From Hydnum rufescens UP504 (Eukaryota > Basidiomycota > Agaricomycetes > Cantharellales > Hydnaceae): a DNA stretch of 64,000 bases. Location of the stretch: the NCBI GenBank assembly GCA_014904985.1, contig MU128991.1:62001-126000 (forward strand), written 5' to 3'. Positions within the stretch are counted from its first letter, which is position 1; the number at the start of each line of letters is the position of its first letter. The position numbers and the translations under genes are program-made. Under the pieces are notes generated by a model. The model searched no databases, had not been told where the DNA came from, and saw only the letters and a program-made list of their open reading frames with translations. Positions 43,348-55,212 of the stretch are shown here, one piece after another.

Positions 43348-43857
43348 TCAGCAGTTGTAAGCAAACCTTGTGAGTACATTCAAGTGAACATCCCCATTCA
43401 CCCAAATGGAGTCAGGTACAAATTTGAGTGAAGTAGAGCAACCAGGACTAGCTGGTTTTGTAGGGGGAAGGGGGATATCTTGCAGTTTAAAATACCTTGC
43501 AACAGAAGACCAGTGTTCAAGAGCATGACAACACAATGAGAAAAATTTGGTGAATAATGATTGATAGTAAGGCAAAATCATCTTGACTCTGTTGTTCTGC
43601 ACATTCATCACAGGGGTATAGGAAGGTGGGTCAGACTCAGTATGGGTTATGAATGCACAATAGGGGGTGTTTGCATCCAATAATGTTGGCCTGAGAGTAT
43701 AATCACTCAAATCCAGGACCCCTGCTTGATGAACAGGGGGGTTGGGTGTTGAGGAGATGCCGAAATATTGGAAGTGCCTTTGGCTACTTGTAAACACCAA
43801 TGACCACTCCTTCCGAAAGTAACAGCATGCCAATGCTGCATCCACCAAATGATTCAT
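43348..43857 (-). CDS. Hypothetical protein, 169 codons
   Basis: Open frame MNHLVDAALACCYFRKEWSL ... HLNVLTRFAYNC. It is rich in aromatic residues, with QSLFTKFFSLCCHALEHWSS near the middle, and has the composition of a genuine protein. No family recognised. Same strand as its neighbours at 41407-43221 and 43926-44360, so probably one cluster or exons of one gene. Confidence 0.4.
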   Translation of the reverse strand: MNHLVDAALACCYFRKEWSLVFTSSQRHFQYFGISSTPNPPVHQAGVLDLSDYTLRPTLLDANTPYCAFITHTESDPPSYTPVMNVQNNRVKMILPYYQSLFTKFFSLCCHALEHWSSVARYFKLQDIPLPPTKPASPGCSTSLKFVPDSIWVNGDVHLNVLTRFAYNC

Positions 43858-43925
43858 ATTCAGCTAACAAATTTAAAAAAAAAACTGGGGAATCAACAGT
43901 ATGACTTATGTTCCAACAGCAACAG

Positions 43926-44360
43926 TCAGCTTCTTGAATACATTTTGAGCTTCTCCTGATTGTTGAACAGATCACTCCAAGTGGTTTCAACTGATGCTGC
44001 CTCAGCATCTCTGTCTTTGGACCAGGTCATAGGGCTCAATCCAGAATATTCTTGATTAGAGGTGCAACTTTGCCCACTCTGGAGAGCAAGGTCAGAAGCA
44101 GGCTCAGAATCTGGAACCCCATCCTGAGAGTGCTGACATGGAACTATGTCAGGCCCAGACAGCTGACTGAGCTGACTGCAATTTGCCATGAGGGTAGAAG
44201 GCTGTGCATGGGCACCTGAGATTGACATAGGTTCCATGGTGGTAGTGAGGTATTTTGCTTCCAGCCAAACTTTCTTCTGGTCAAACATTGCATCCATGTC
44301 AATTTGGATTGAAGTGTCAACCCTTTTGAGGCATTTTGTACCACACACGTTAATTCTCAA
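43926..44360 (-). CDS. Hypothetical Ser/Gln-rich protein, 144 codons
   Basis: MRINVCGTKCLKRVDTSIQI at the start, then a low-complexity Ser/Gln region. It may be a 5' exon of the neighbouring minus-strand gene: the stop is at 43926 and the next frame begins at 43857. No domain recognised. Confidence 0.3.
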   Translation of the reverse strand: MRINVCGTKCLKRVDTSIQIDMDAMFDQKKVWLEAKYLTTTMEPMSISGAHAQPSTLMANCSQLSQLSGPDIVPCQHSQDGVPDSEPASDLALQSGQSCTSNQEYSGLSPMTWSKDRDAEAASVETTWSDLFNNQEKLKMYSRS

Positions 44361-44642
44361 CCTACACTCACCCCATCAGGGTCTTCTTCTGAGTGTCCCT
44401 GGCCTCTGTCAGCTGCAATTCAACCAAACATCTACTCAGAGCATCACCTCGAATGATACTGCATCCCATTCGGCAATGGTTATCTTTATGTCTCTTGATG
44501 CCCCCCCAGTGATGGATTGTAGTGAGTTGGGGTCTCAGCCAAGCATTGATGTTACAATGCTTAGTGCAGGGGATGCATTTCGGCCTCTAAGCATGAGTTA
44601 TACCTGTGTTAGAGCATGGGGACATCTGTCTCTTGATCTTAT

Positions 44643-46756
44643 ATGGTTGAGACAATTGCCAAAGAAGTCCCTGAACTTTACTCATCACTATATTTCTCGG
44701 GCAGTAGCCTCTCTGGTATCATGTCCACTGTCCCTTCTGCACACCTCGAGTTCTCACAAGCTCATGAACCACAAGTGCACATTGCTGACTGGGAGGAGGA
44801 TGCTGGTGGGGAGGTCATGCGCAGGTATTATGCTCTTTGGAAAGAGGCATTGGATATTGTTCAACAAAGCAAGCAGGGGTGGATACCAACTTCTTGTAGG
44901 TGCTCATGAACATATTTGAGCATACATGATTCTTAAATCCACCCTGTAGCATTCAAGCCTCCACAGGACCCTGTAGCCATCCAGGCTTTCTACAACTCAG
45001 TATGAACATATACCCAACTGCCTCTTGAACTCTTCATTCGATGTCCAGGACCTCTCACCTGTCCCCCTATGGGAATTGGATGCCAAAGAAACACACCCTG
45101 ACCTGGTTGCCCCACCATTTGGAGACCATGGAACAAGCATTCACCTGTATTTCCCCTCCCATACTTGCAGTTATCCCCCAACTTCGCCTTTTGTCATCAA
45201 TCGATCATTCTCCAGTTTTGTGGCTTCATCTGCTGTTCCATGCTAGGGTCCGAGCATAGGTCTGAGGCAACAGCAAACCCCAAGACATTAACAGTTGCAA
45301 GCACATCAGTGGAAAATGGTGAAATGTTCACCTGTTGTTTTTTGCACTCCACTATGATTTTGGAAGTCAGAAGTCCAGTATATAGCAACCGATTCTAATT
45401 TTGTTCTTGTTATCTTTTTTTTGAACAAAAAAGGAACTTGAATATTCAGTAATGTGTGTCTTGAAGTGAGGATCTTGACCTGTAATTCTGCCTCTTTCTT
45501 TACAGTCAGCAGAGAGTCAGAGACAGGGGTTCTGGTTCCTATGTGGGTGGACTTGGATTCTGCTATGGTTTTCGCTTCTTTTCTTCAGTGGAATTTGAGC
45601 AGGATGGATGTATTGGATTCCAAAATTGTCTGCATGGCATGTATGGCATGTACATTACTTCATGAACCTAGCTCAGTCTGGTTTCTGTTTTGGATTGGTC
45701 AGATTCAAAATTCTTTCATGGCTTGACTTCACCCTTGACATCTACACTCTACCATACTCTCCTTGAAGTCTGAGAATCTACCATGAGCCCAGGCTCAGTG
45801 TGAAATTCACTGCTTCGCATTAGCCCCTTGTTTCTCATGATGGTCGAGTTATCCAATCTCTTTGTTTGCACAGGTGTCCCCCTTATGGACAGTGGATTTT
45901 GACCCAACCATTGGATCAACCACAAAGAGAAGCTGTTTTTGAAGGGATTAGGTATGCTGGTGGGATGGTGCATAATAGCTGAGGTCCAACTGGTATCAAT
46001 TTGGGGCCAGTTTTCAGTACATCCTATACTACACTCTCTTTTGGTTTCAATTCTCATTCTTGAAAACCCATCCAGTTATCAGCCCTTGTTCTTGAGGTGT
46101 CTTCTGATTCTGTCAAACATGCGAAAACGTCATTCGTTGGTGTACATCTGTATTCAACCGTTCTCAAAGGCAAACCCAACATACCAATTGTGGTGTCCGA
46201 ATGTGTGCCTAATTCAGAAAAACAACTTCAATTGTGGGGGTTTGAATGCCTCAAGGACAATCAAATCAAGTGGTTTTTGATGATGATGAGGAGGGGCAAC
46301 TCTACCAAGTCCTTGGTGACCATCACCAGAGACCCTGAGGACCAAGAGTGCCTTCATCAAGATATAGTATGGCTGCACTCTGGGGTGTATCAAAGGCCTT
46401 CACCTTTGGCAAGTGATCCAGCGGCATTCTCCAAATGGAGCTTGTGGACAACAGGAAAGGAGCTGCCCCATGTTCACCCAATTGAGACATCAAACTTGAA
46501 GCAGAAGGTGATTGAGTCAGCAGCAGGGGATTCCACTGCAAAGCATGTACAGAAGGAGGGGGAATTGCCTGCCACCAATGTGGCTTCAAGAGCTGAATCT
46601 AGCTCGACTGATTCAGCTTCTGCAGCAATGCAATTGAGGTTTCTGAAGTTTCAGAAGAAGCCCCAGGCCCCCATGGTTCTGGTTTGGTCTGATGGGGGTG
46701 GTGATGCAAACATGAAGGGCATGATTGATGGTGTCTGCACACATCATCTACCCTGA
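44643..46756 (+). pseudogene. Unassigned plus-strand gene remnants upstream of the KDZ relic
   Basis: 44643-44895 reads MVETIAKEVPELYSSLYFSG ... VHIADWEEDAGGEVMRRYYA LWKEALDIV. A GT...AG gap near 44898-44950 leads to FKPPQDPVAIQAFYNS. 46097-46756 is a 219-codon frame (KTSFVGVHLYSTVLKGKPNI ... WSLWTTGKELPHVHPIE ... APMVLVWSDGGGDANMKG). Composition and spacing look like exons of one or two genes, but stops lie between them and no domain is recognised. It may be the N-terminal side of the KDZ gene or an accessory gene. Confidence 0.3.
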
Positions 46757-46839
46757 CAGTATTTTATTCCTTGAGCTCAGCCCTTTTTAAATTCATGGCC
46801 ACTTTCTTTCCACCCCTTTTTACCATTGTGGAAGACAAA

Positions 46840-47140
46840 AACATCCAGTATCAGAAAATGCAGAATCACACCACTTCCAGCCATTGGATGATCACATGAC
46901 CAATTACGAAATTAATTATGGCTACATGCAGAAATTGAATTCATTCTATAACTCCATCAGTTTTGATTGGAGAGGTACACCCATATAACACTTAGAAATC
47001 TACAATTCACACCTTTCGAATGGTACCAAACACAAGTTGAATGGACCAAAACTGCACTCTCCAGACCAATTTTACTATCAAAATCCAGAATTTCCAGTAA
47101 AAAACGAATTTCTCCATCAGTTTGCATCCAATCCTCTCAG
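46840..47140 (-). repeat. LTR-module fragment inserted upstream of the KDZ frame
   Basis: Inverse copy of 4382-4700 (GAAGACAAAAACATCCAGTA ... CCAATCCTCTCAGAACAAGC). It separates the frame ending at 46756 from the KDZ part starting at 47143. Confidence 0.65.
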
Positions 47141-47142
47141 AA

Positions 47143-49111
47143 CAAGCATGCATGGTACCGAAACACACAGCCAATGAGGGCACCGATTATTATGCAGATC
47201 ACCCAGAGGACGATACAGTGGAACCAGGCCTCCATGCACTGAACTCAACCTATGATGCATGTCAGCAGTCATTTATTGCTGCAGATGAAGATCACATGAA
47301 GGCATCAACCCAGTATTTTGAAGATACTGGGGTAATAGCTCTACTGTGCCATCATGACATACCACTTGCTGTTGCAAGCATGTGGACTGCAGGAGAGAAG
47401 CAGTTCTATGTCTTTGCACTGTTGGACACCATCCTGAAACATGTACCAAGTCACTGGAGAATTGGGGCCCTGTATGACATTGGCTGTCAGATGGACCAGA
47501 CTCTGAAAAGTGGAGATTCATGCCAGAATGGCTGCCTTGCTTGGAGTGGGGGGTTTTGATTTCCATGTGTACAGTCATCAATGGGCATGCCAGCTCTGGT
47601 ATCATCCTCACAAATCAGAGCTCTGGGGACTCTCAGATGGTGAAGGGTATGAGCAGTTTTGGAGTGAGCTTTTCAGGCTTATCCCTGGGCTGTGGGTGAC
47701 AGGCTATCACCAGTGTCTCTTCATTCTTGACCTCCAGGTGGAGCACATTGATGAAGGGAAGTGCATGGGAATGGGAAAGTGGCTCCAAGGTCAAATTGAT
47801 CAGTTGCAGCACCACCTAGAAGAGGCAGAGATGAAGCTTGGTGACTGCTCTCCCAGTTACTTAATGGAGCAGTTCAAAGCCCAACAAGAATATCACAGCC
47901 AACCTGTTTCACCCCAGTCTCAGACAAAAGGTGCCTGAGCTGTGGAACAGATCATATCTCTGATGGCAACCCTTGAGGCTCAGCAAGGGAATCTCAAGGA
48001 TTTGATTGCTGAGGGGAATGATTTGGTCCAAGATGACATGACTGCAAGCAATGAAGTGCAGGTGGAGTGGCAGGAAAAAGTCAGGCTGCTGAAGGAGGCC
48101 ATCCAGCAATTGGAGACCATGATCAACAAGAAGACCAATGAGCTGCAGCTAACCGACCATGTGTCTGCATCTGAGTTAAATAGGCTCAAGAAGGATAAAT
48201 GGGTCAATATTCAGCTCAACCTCCACCCACTTCATGAGCAACTTCTAAAGAAGCTGAGGGCTAGGAAGTTTGAGCTTGCCACATTGGACCACACAAACTC
48301 GAGTCGCATCTTGGACCAGAAGACAAAGGCCCATGTCAAGAAAGCTGTGAAAAACTGATCTGGTGGGATTGATGCTACTGTAAAGAAATACAATGCAAGG
48401 CTAAAGGAACTGGTTGCAGTTAGGGGAAGGGGAGGTATTCAGAGAGATGCATACATTCCACCAATGCTCACAATGGATGGCCTGTACAAGCTGGATGTGG
48501 ATCAAGATATATGGGAAGATTCTCGAGGTGATATTGCGGATTTCCCAGATGAAGTTGTGCCCCCTTGGTTGGCAGATCCCTCAGTCAAAGAAGGTATCTG
48601 GGTCTCACAGGAGGTGGCCAGCTGCCAGCAGGAGCTTGAGAGGTGCAAGGGTGAGCATGCCAACCTTCGGATGTGGTTCCATGAAGAGTATTCAGCTGCA
48701 ATGGACCTCTTCATGGGATCCAAGGATGAAGATGTCTCATATTTTGGGCTTCTGCAGGCACACCAACTGTATGACTGGATGACAGCTTGGAAAAAGGACA
48801 TAGTCCAAGTGCCCATTGCTCCTGGTGCTCCAAGTTGGGACTTGGTTCGAATGCCTTTGGCGCTACATCAACATTATGGTGTTCAGTCTAATGTCCAAGT
48901 GCAATTGGAACAAGAATCTTTAGTTGCCACTACAACCCCACCATGCCTGGACCATAATTCTCAAAGTAGAAGGAATCTCGATGATTTTGATGCAAGTTCA
49001 GATGATGACTTGGAGGGTGGTGAGCTGGAGGAGTTCTTTGAGCTGGAGGAAGCTGGTTTGATAGCTGCAGTGGACCAAGCAATTGTAGAACTATATTTGG
49101 ATTCAGAATGA
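47143..49111 (+). pseudogene. KDZ transposase (Kyakuja-Dileera-Zisupton), C-terminal half, broken
   Basis: Reads CQQSFIAADEDHMKAST, FEDTGVIALLCHHDIPLAVA, WTAGEKQFYVFALLDTIL, ALYDIGCQMD, then after two frame changes (about 47505 and a G-run near 47550) FHVYSHQWACQLWYHP, LWGLSDGEGYEQFWSEL, GYHQCLFILDLQVEH, a coiled-coil segment and a terminal acidic tail. This order (C..S..AADE, F.DTG..AL.CRHD, G..Q.Y..AL, LYDI.C, YGH.W.C...Y.P, GL.DGEG.ERFWS) is characteristic of basidiomycete KDZ transposases. From 47510 to 49111 one frame holds, except for TGA at 47936-47938 and at 48356-48358. The N-terminal CxC domain is not identified. It lies just inside the right inverted end. Confidence 0.85.
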
Positions 49112-49265
49112 TATTTCCTTTATGTAAATGCTTTGCATAATAAAATGTCTTGTCTGCACCACAGTAAAGCATTGCAGAATTCTACAAGTTCCAAAGTTGA
49201 TCCCAAATTGATCTCAAATTGAGCTCAAACCTGACTCTTTTGCTATCAAATACTCTTTGATCACT

Positions 49266-49353
49266 TTTTGATATCAAACATAATACAAGCCTATCAGGCA
49301 CTATACAGATATCAAAATGACATACCTTTTAAGGCCCCCAAGAGTGTCTGACC
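49266..49353 (-). repeat. Right inverted end of putative giant KDZ-type element
   Basis: Pairs with 5312-5400 (see there). It lies 155 bp past the stop of the KDZ relic, a plausible distance for a transposon end. 49354-49493 holds nothing recognisable. Confidence 0.6.
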
Positions 49354-49493
49354 AGCCTGAACACACTGCTTGCCTTTCTGAAGATCACCAAGTCCTAGTG
49401 GACAAATACACCCTTGGTGGGCACAGACAGCTGCCCCAACACTGGTTATGCAAAGGCCCACCAACTTCCATGTGTTTGTGAGGTCCAATGTGG

Positions 49494-51043
49494 TGTTGGA
49501 GGGAAAAATCCCTACCACATAGAGTTCCCTTTCAGCATTGAATTTTCTGATGAACGAATTAAAAATGTACCAATATGTTGTCCAAATAACAATCCTTTTG
49601 TCTGTTTATGGATGAGCATGAATTCCATATGCCTGAAAAGATGTAAATGGAATGCTCATTTCCCTTGTATATGAGTCAATCTCCTGGGGTCTTCAACAGG
49701 CCACAGGGACTGTATTCATTTATGCTCTACCATAAGCCATGATATGGTGGACCTGGCAATTCAACTTGCCCTTCTGTATATCATCTTGAATTCCCCTTCA
49801 ATCTGCTCATATGGATCTTGTTGCCTTAAGGGCGACTCTAACAAATGGTGATTATGTAATACAATGGATTACACACCCGGGCCTTCACTCCTACTCGCAG
49901 ATGCATTACATAATCAAATAGGGGCAAATGCGGCACTCTCAAGGAGTATTTGTTGAATTTCTCTGTCAGTTTTGATCATATCGGCTCGGGAAAGTAGCTC
50001 CCAGAAAGATACGATTTATACCTATCCGACCATACCACGTACAAGTCAATCCGATAAAAACTGCGTGTTCTAGAACGATTTTACTATGAAATCCATGCTC
50101 TTAAGGAGTATTTTCCGCTTTTCGGAGTCAATTCGTATCCGATCGACTCACAAATATGGCGCCCTGAAAGCTGTGATCAATACCTATCAAATGATACCGA
50201 TTACGTGTTCGTCGGATTAAAACTGGAGCTTCTGGAACGATTTCACCTGCTCATTCACAAATAGAAGGTGTATTTTCAAATTTCTCTGTCAGTTTTGATT
50301 GGATTTGCATGAAACGACCTCGCCTAGAAAGGTATTGAAAATTCCCATCCAGCAGTATGAAGGGCGTCGTGAACGAAGAAGAACTCGGTGTTCTGCATAT
50401 GAATTTCCCCCTTGTCTCAGGAGAACATCATTCCCCCTTCCAATTTTCAAATATCGAATATTGTCTGGCAGTCTTATATACGAAGGATAGGACATCCAGG
50501 ACTACTTATTCCACCATTCCTCAAGGGAATCTGTCCAAAAGGGAAGGAGAAATAGTCATTTTATGCTCTATCCTATCCCCAGACTTGTAAATTGAATATC
50601 TCTGTCAGTTTTGAAGCTTTTGACTTGATTCCTATTTCTACATATTTCCCCTATTCCCCTGCTTCCGTCGGATATTTGATCTTATAGCTGGGTTGTATAT
50701 TAAGCGAATTGTGTTGAAAATTCCATTGTCTTCCCCCTCCTCAGTCTGAAGCACTGAAGTATTGCTGCTGGATTACTGGGTGAATTCCATCTGAGGACAC
50801 TGTTCCTACTGCACTTTGTCTAGGGCCACAAGATTAGGACCTTAGAGTGTGGTATTTGTGGCACATTTTCCCCTTTATTCATCTGCTTGGGCAACTACTG
50901 CTTACAGCAGATTATCTTCTATCCCAAAGACCCTCCTACACTTGGACCTGAATATTCAAATTATTTTGGTGGCCCCCATTCTTCATTCTCGATTCCATAT
51001 TGCAGACTGTAGCAGAGATTCCCCCATTTTTCTCTTGCTTACA
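49494..51043 (+). mobile_element. LTR-like repeat, copy C (1550 bp)
   Basis: TGTTGGAGGGAAAAATCCC ... TTTTTCTCTTGCTTACA; nearly identical along its length to copy A in inverse orientation. CTTATATACGAAGGATAGGA near 50475 could be a TATA region. Flanks TGTGG and GCAGC do not form a duplication. Confidence 0.65.
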
Positions 51044-51178
51044 GCAGCAAGACCGCTGCATGTTGAGATCTGATAAAGATAACTAAGCTTGCAGGCCCAT
51101 GATGTAGAGATGTCACATACATCCATTTCTGAGACATAATTGAGGAGAAAGCTTTTGTACACCTCAGGCAGATAGATT

Positions 51179-51478
51179 TGGACCCTTTGGGTCGGCTTTT
51201 ACTGCACAGGAGAGGACCCAAAGGGTCCCCTGACCTATCACAGACCCATGGGTTGGAGAAATATTGGCCCATGAGGGGACAGTGCTAAACCATGGTTTGG
51301 GCATGGTCAGGGCAGGGTATTGACAATAAAACTCATGGGTTGAGGCATCCCACTCATGGGTGGGACCTGCTGACCCATGAGTTAGAGCATTAGACCCATG
51401 AGTTTGACCCCTAGACCCATGAGTTAGAACATTAGACCCATGGGTTTGACCCCTAGACCCATGGGTCGTATGTTTAAC
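51179..51478. repeat. Hairpin and short tandem repeats
   Basis: GGACCCTTTGGGTC (51179) pairs with GACCCAAAGGGTCC near 51216-51229. 51329-51478 has repeated GACCCATGAGTTAGAACATTA / GACCCATGGGTTTGACCCCTA units. Confidence 0.65.
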
Positions 51479-51771
51479 TTCACTTCAAAGTGACATATTT
51501 CTTCACTAAGGAACCTGCTTACATAATTCTGGAACTTGGCAGAATTGATGACCCATTCTTGATTATGGTTAAAATCAATGTACAGCTCAGGTATTTCTCA
51601 TGTCTGAAGGGGCTTGTGATTTCAGGTTTGAACCTTGGTTAAACCTGAACCTAACCTAAACCTGAAAACCTGGGGGCCCAAAACCTGAACTTAACCTGAA
51701 CCTGACCACAAGTCAGGTTCAGGTTCAAACTCAGGTTTCCAAGGTTTGTAACCTAACTTCAGCAACCATAC
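51470..51771 (-). mobile_element. CAGGTT foldback, half copy
   Basis: From TTAACTTCACTTCAAAGTGA to CCTAACTTCAGCAACCA it matches one arm of 38961-39664; the other arm is missing. Confidence 0.6.
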
Positions 51772-51777
51772 CCTCAG

Positions 51778-52430
51778 CTCCTCTTTCCCCCAGCTCAGTC
51801 ATGGGGTTCTCATCATCTTTGCCATGATCATTGGCATTTTAATCATCATCATTTCCCTCATACTATCAGGCATTGGTCAGCAGGCTGTGGGTTGGGTAAT
51901 CAATCATTGGCAGCACCTGTGGCTACATCAGTACCCCTCATCACCTCACCCCCCATGTGAGTCCCTACAGCTACCAATCCAGACTCCCCCTCCTCCTCCA
52001 CCATCATCATCACCCATTCCAATCCCCTACCCTTTGCCATCACTACAGTCCTTTGACACCTTTGGCATACCCATGCATGGGCAACCTTCAAGATATTGAC
52101 TATGAGCATGGTGTACTTGGAAGTTGGGCATGGGACATGTGGAGGGATGCACAAAGGATGAGTAAGGGTTAGTCAGCAGATGGATCATGGTTGATAAGTG
52201 GCTGGGTAAGCTTAGTAAGGGTTAGTCAGGAAGGCTGTGAAGGCTGCACTCTAGGAGGATCTGGAAGGTTACAGAAGTTGGTGGAAGGCTCTGGAACACT
52301 GGTGGCTGCATAGAAGGAATAGTATTTATAGCCCTTCACAGTTGGATGATCCTCAGTTTCAATCTCTTAGGATTTCCACTGTGATAGGTGCAAGTCCTGT
52401 GCATAGCTGTTTGGTTGTTGCTGTTATGGA
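51778..52430 (+). mobile_element. Solo-LTR-like element, copy 4 (diverged)
   Basis: It shares with copies 1-3 the membrane-protein frame, CTAGGAGGATCTGGAAGGTTA, AATAGTATTTATAGCCCTTC and the AGGATT.CCACTG.GATAGG segment, but with many substitutions and no recognisable ends. Confidence 0.5.
51790..52099 (+). pseudogene. Small membrane protein frame, diverged copy
   Basis: MIIGILIIIISLILSGIG helix, QQAVGWVINHWQH, LQLPIQTPPPPPPSS and SFDTFGIP aligned with the intact copy. The open part starts at 51824; the N-terminus is altered, so an intact protein is uncertain. Confidence 0.45.
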
Positions 52431-52435
52431 TGCTG

Positions 52436-52606
52436 TGGTTCAGGTTTAAACCTGTGGAACCTGAGTTTAAACCTGAACCTGACCCAGGTCAGGTTCCATT
52501 GGGGTCAGGTTTCATTTCATTTTCTTCAGGTCAGGTTCAGGTTTTTCCCTTGCCCTGAATCCAAAAACTGGTCTGAAACCAGGTTTAAACCTGAACCTGA
52601 ATTCAA
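52436..52606 (+). mobile_element. CAGGTT foldback fragment
   Basis: GTTCAGGTTTAAACCTGTGG ... CTGAACCTGAATTCAAC. It abuts the 3' side of the hAT relic. Confidence 0.5.
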
Positions 52607-54700
52607 CATGTTGAAGTTAGCCTTGGGTGCAAGAGGATCTACAATATATGCATCCAATTCTTTGCAAGCCCCAGATTCAGATGCTTCCTTCAATCTTTGT
52701 GCCATGACTGCATGGACACAGTGAGCATTTCTGTAACCTGCCTCATATGTATTTGGGACCATGGTGTTAGGAACAGCTGCAGTCAGGTGGGCTCACTTTG
52801 CATCATATCATGACTTGTATTTGTCAAACTAATGAGACCAAGTCATCCATGAGCACACATTACAATAGAGACACAAAGACTGACCTCAATTCGGAATTTC
52901 TCAAGTGCCTGCTCCACCCATATATCTTCCTACTCCTCCCTGATATATAAGTCTTTCATGCAGGGGTCCAGTACTAGAGGGAATAGCATATTTACATCAC
53001 CAGTACTGACATTATGACATAGGGATGAACACACATGAACTTGCAACTGCCACAAGTGAACAGTCTGAGAGGTTGTAATATTTAGTCATGAGCTTTGTGC
53101 CTGCCATGATTGCAGGTGCAAGAGGTGAAAACTGGGGCTGTCACAACATGGCCTCCCACTGTGAGATAAAATTCTTGAAGGCAATAAGCAACCTGCACAT
53201 GGTTGGCTCACTCTTGCCTGAGAATTGTTGCTGTACAAGATCAGCCTCCTGAATGAAGGTGAGAATATTATTTAGTCCATCCAAGTCCTGAGAGACTACA
53301 ACTCTCATACTTGAAGGACTTCAATGATTAGATTAGTTAGCTCCCATTCGGTCTCAGTAAGGGCATATTGAGAGTATTTTGGTGTTCCTTTTTCTGGGGT
53401 AGGTACACCTTCTCCATCAGCATAACAAGTGAATTGGATAATCACCTAAGTGTACTTAAATTCACTTAGTTCCATACTAAACCCCAAATCCATGGCACTG
53501 CATGCTTGCCTTTTTTTGTTCTACTACTCACTTTAAGGCACTCAGCCAGGACCCCCAGTGTGTGACCACATATGTGATCAGTTCAAGTTCCTTGATTCTG
53601 ACATCCTGGCAACACTGGTGAAGGAATTTTTTGGCAAGAGGTGAGCAGTGGACCTCATGATCATAACCCTTGGTATTAGTAAGAGCCCAAGAACTATAAT
53701 AATCTGCATACCTTCACAATAAATGCATGGATTTTGAAGAGTAAGCTCCCGGTGGGAAATGGATTTGTAGAATCAGCTTCGTCCATGCTGGTAATCAGAT
53801 TGATGATGTCGCCTTCATCATCTTCAGGATTCCCAATGTTGGTGTTAAATGAGGCACCAGGAATTGCTGTTGAAAGTCCCTTGATGAAGGCACCTTGAGC
53901 AAGGTTGATGGTATGCAACATACAGCTGCCCAAGCAATCAAAACATTAGACAAAGGAATAATGAGTCTAAATGACTTGTACTGGACTCTGTTCTCAAGTG
54001 CACCCCAATCATCAACACTGGCCACAACAAGGAGTCCCTCCAATTCTTTCATTGCTGTGTCATTCACACTGGCATTATCTGAGGTGATATGGCCAAGCTA
54101 GGAAGTATCAAACACTTGTTAGTATCTGCTAAGAGGCAACTCCATTCTCATACCTTTGCTGGTGTCATCATATCTTTTGTTAAGTCAAAGATGTGTGCTG
54201 CCATATTAGCACCTGAGTGGGATCCAGGGAGTTCAGTAAAGGAAATGAGTTCCGACTGGAGCTCCCAGTCCACTGTAATGAAATGGACCGTAACAGCAAT
54301 ATATGCTTTCATGATGGATGAAGTCCACCCTCAAATGTAAGGGATACCTTCCCTGGAGCAGACTAGACAGGGATTAGAGTTAATGTGGAAGCAAGAGCAA
54401 GGAGTCCATACCTTAATCTGTTCCTTGAGAGACTCCTGGATCTCTCCCACATGAGCCATAATTGACAATGTGATTTTCATTTGTTTTGGGATATCCTTCT
54501 TGCTTGCTTTCATGGCACTTTGTTTGGTCTGGTACATCATCATTTCATGGAAAGAGGGTGAGTCTGTGATGTGTAGAGCCTGGAACACCAAGGTTACTGA
54601 TGGTGTTCAGTATTGTTCAACTGGATCAAGACTCACCTGATCTGTTTCAAGAATAAAATTCTCAATGAGTTGACATAGTGTATCCACATTCCACTGATCC
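52607..54700 (-). pseudogene. hAT-family transposase, heavily decayed
   Basis: Minus-strand fragments in order: LHITDSPSFHEMMMYQTKQS and SIMAHVGEIQESLKEQI; IMKAYIAVTVHFITVDWELQ, SELISFTELPGSHSG (compare DGYFAVTAHWI...W.L.S.LLGF..L...H.G in hAT); NDTAMKELEGL; LGSCMLHTINLAQGAFIKGL (compare R.RCLAHIINLA); ELELITYVVTHWGSWLS; a C-terminal KELDAYIVDPLAPK. Every segment is separated by stops or frame changes. Order and spacing match fungal hAT transposases, which use a DDE nuclease and a C-terminal dimerisation region. No terminal repeats were identified. Confidence 0.65.
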
Positions 54701-54706
54701 TGTTGC

Positions 54707-55079
54707 TATGGTTGCCAAAGTCAGGTTCAGGTCAGGTTTGCCCCATTTGGGCAAAACCTGAACTTAACCAAAACCTGAATCTTCTCAATTGGCAAAACCT
54801 GAACCTATCCTGAAGAAAACCTATCTTAGGTTAGGTTCAGGTTAGGTTCAGGTTTAACCAAGGTTCAAACCTGAAATCATGAGCCCCTTCAGACAGGAGA
54901 AATATCTGAGCTCAACACTGATTTTAACCATAATCCAGAATGAGTCATCAATTCTGGCAAGTTCCAGAATTATGTAAGCAGGTTCCTTGGTGGAGAAATA
55001 TGTTACTTTGAAGTGAAGTTATACAGAAAACCTCATGAACAGTTTATATTGACTATACATAGTCTTTGTATAGTCAATA
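54707..55079 (+). mobile_element. CAGGTT foldback, half copy, cut by the Helitron
   Basis: TATGGTTGCCAAAGTCAGG ... GTATAGTCAATA; inverse of the right arm of 38961-39664 up to the centre, where the Helitron end CCAG begins. Confidence 0.7.
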
Positions 55080-55087
55080 CCAGGCTT

Positions 55088-55111
55088 AATTATGAGGTAC
55101 CCCTCATAATT
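55088..55111 (-). other. Helitron 3' terminal hairpin
   Basis: Stem AATTATGAGG with loop TACC on plus; it sits 4 nt from the terminal CTGG read on minus. Confidence 0.75.
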
Positions 55112-55212
55112 TGAGACCGAGCTTCACATATCTCTTGCATCAACATATCTCTTGTAGTAGCATATCTCTTATAGTTGTCAAAAAAAAAAAAGAGGGGAAT
55201 TATGTACAAAGA

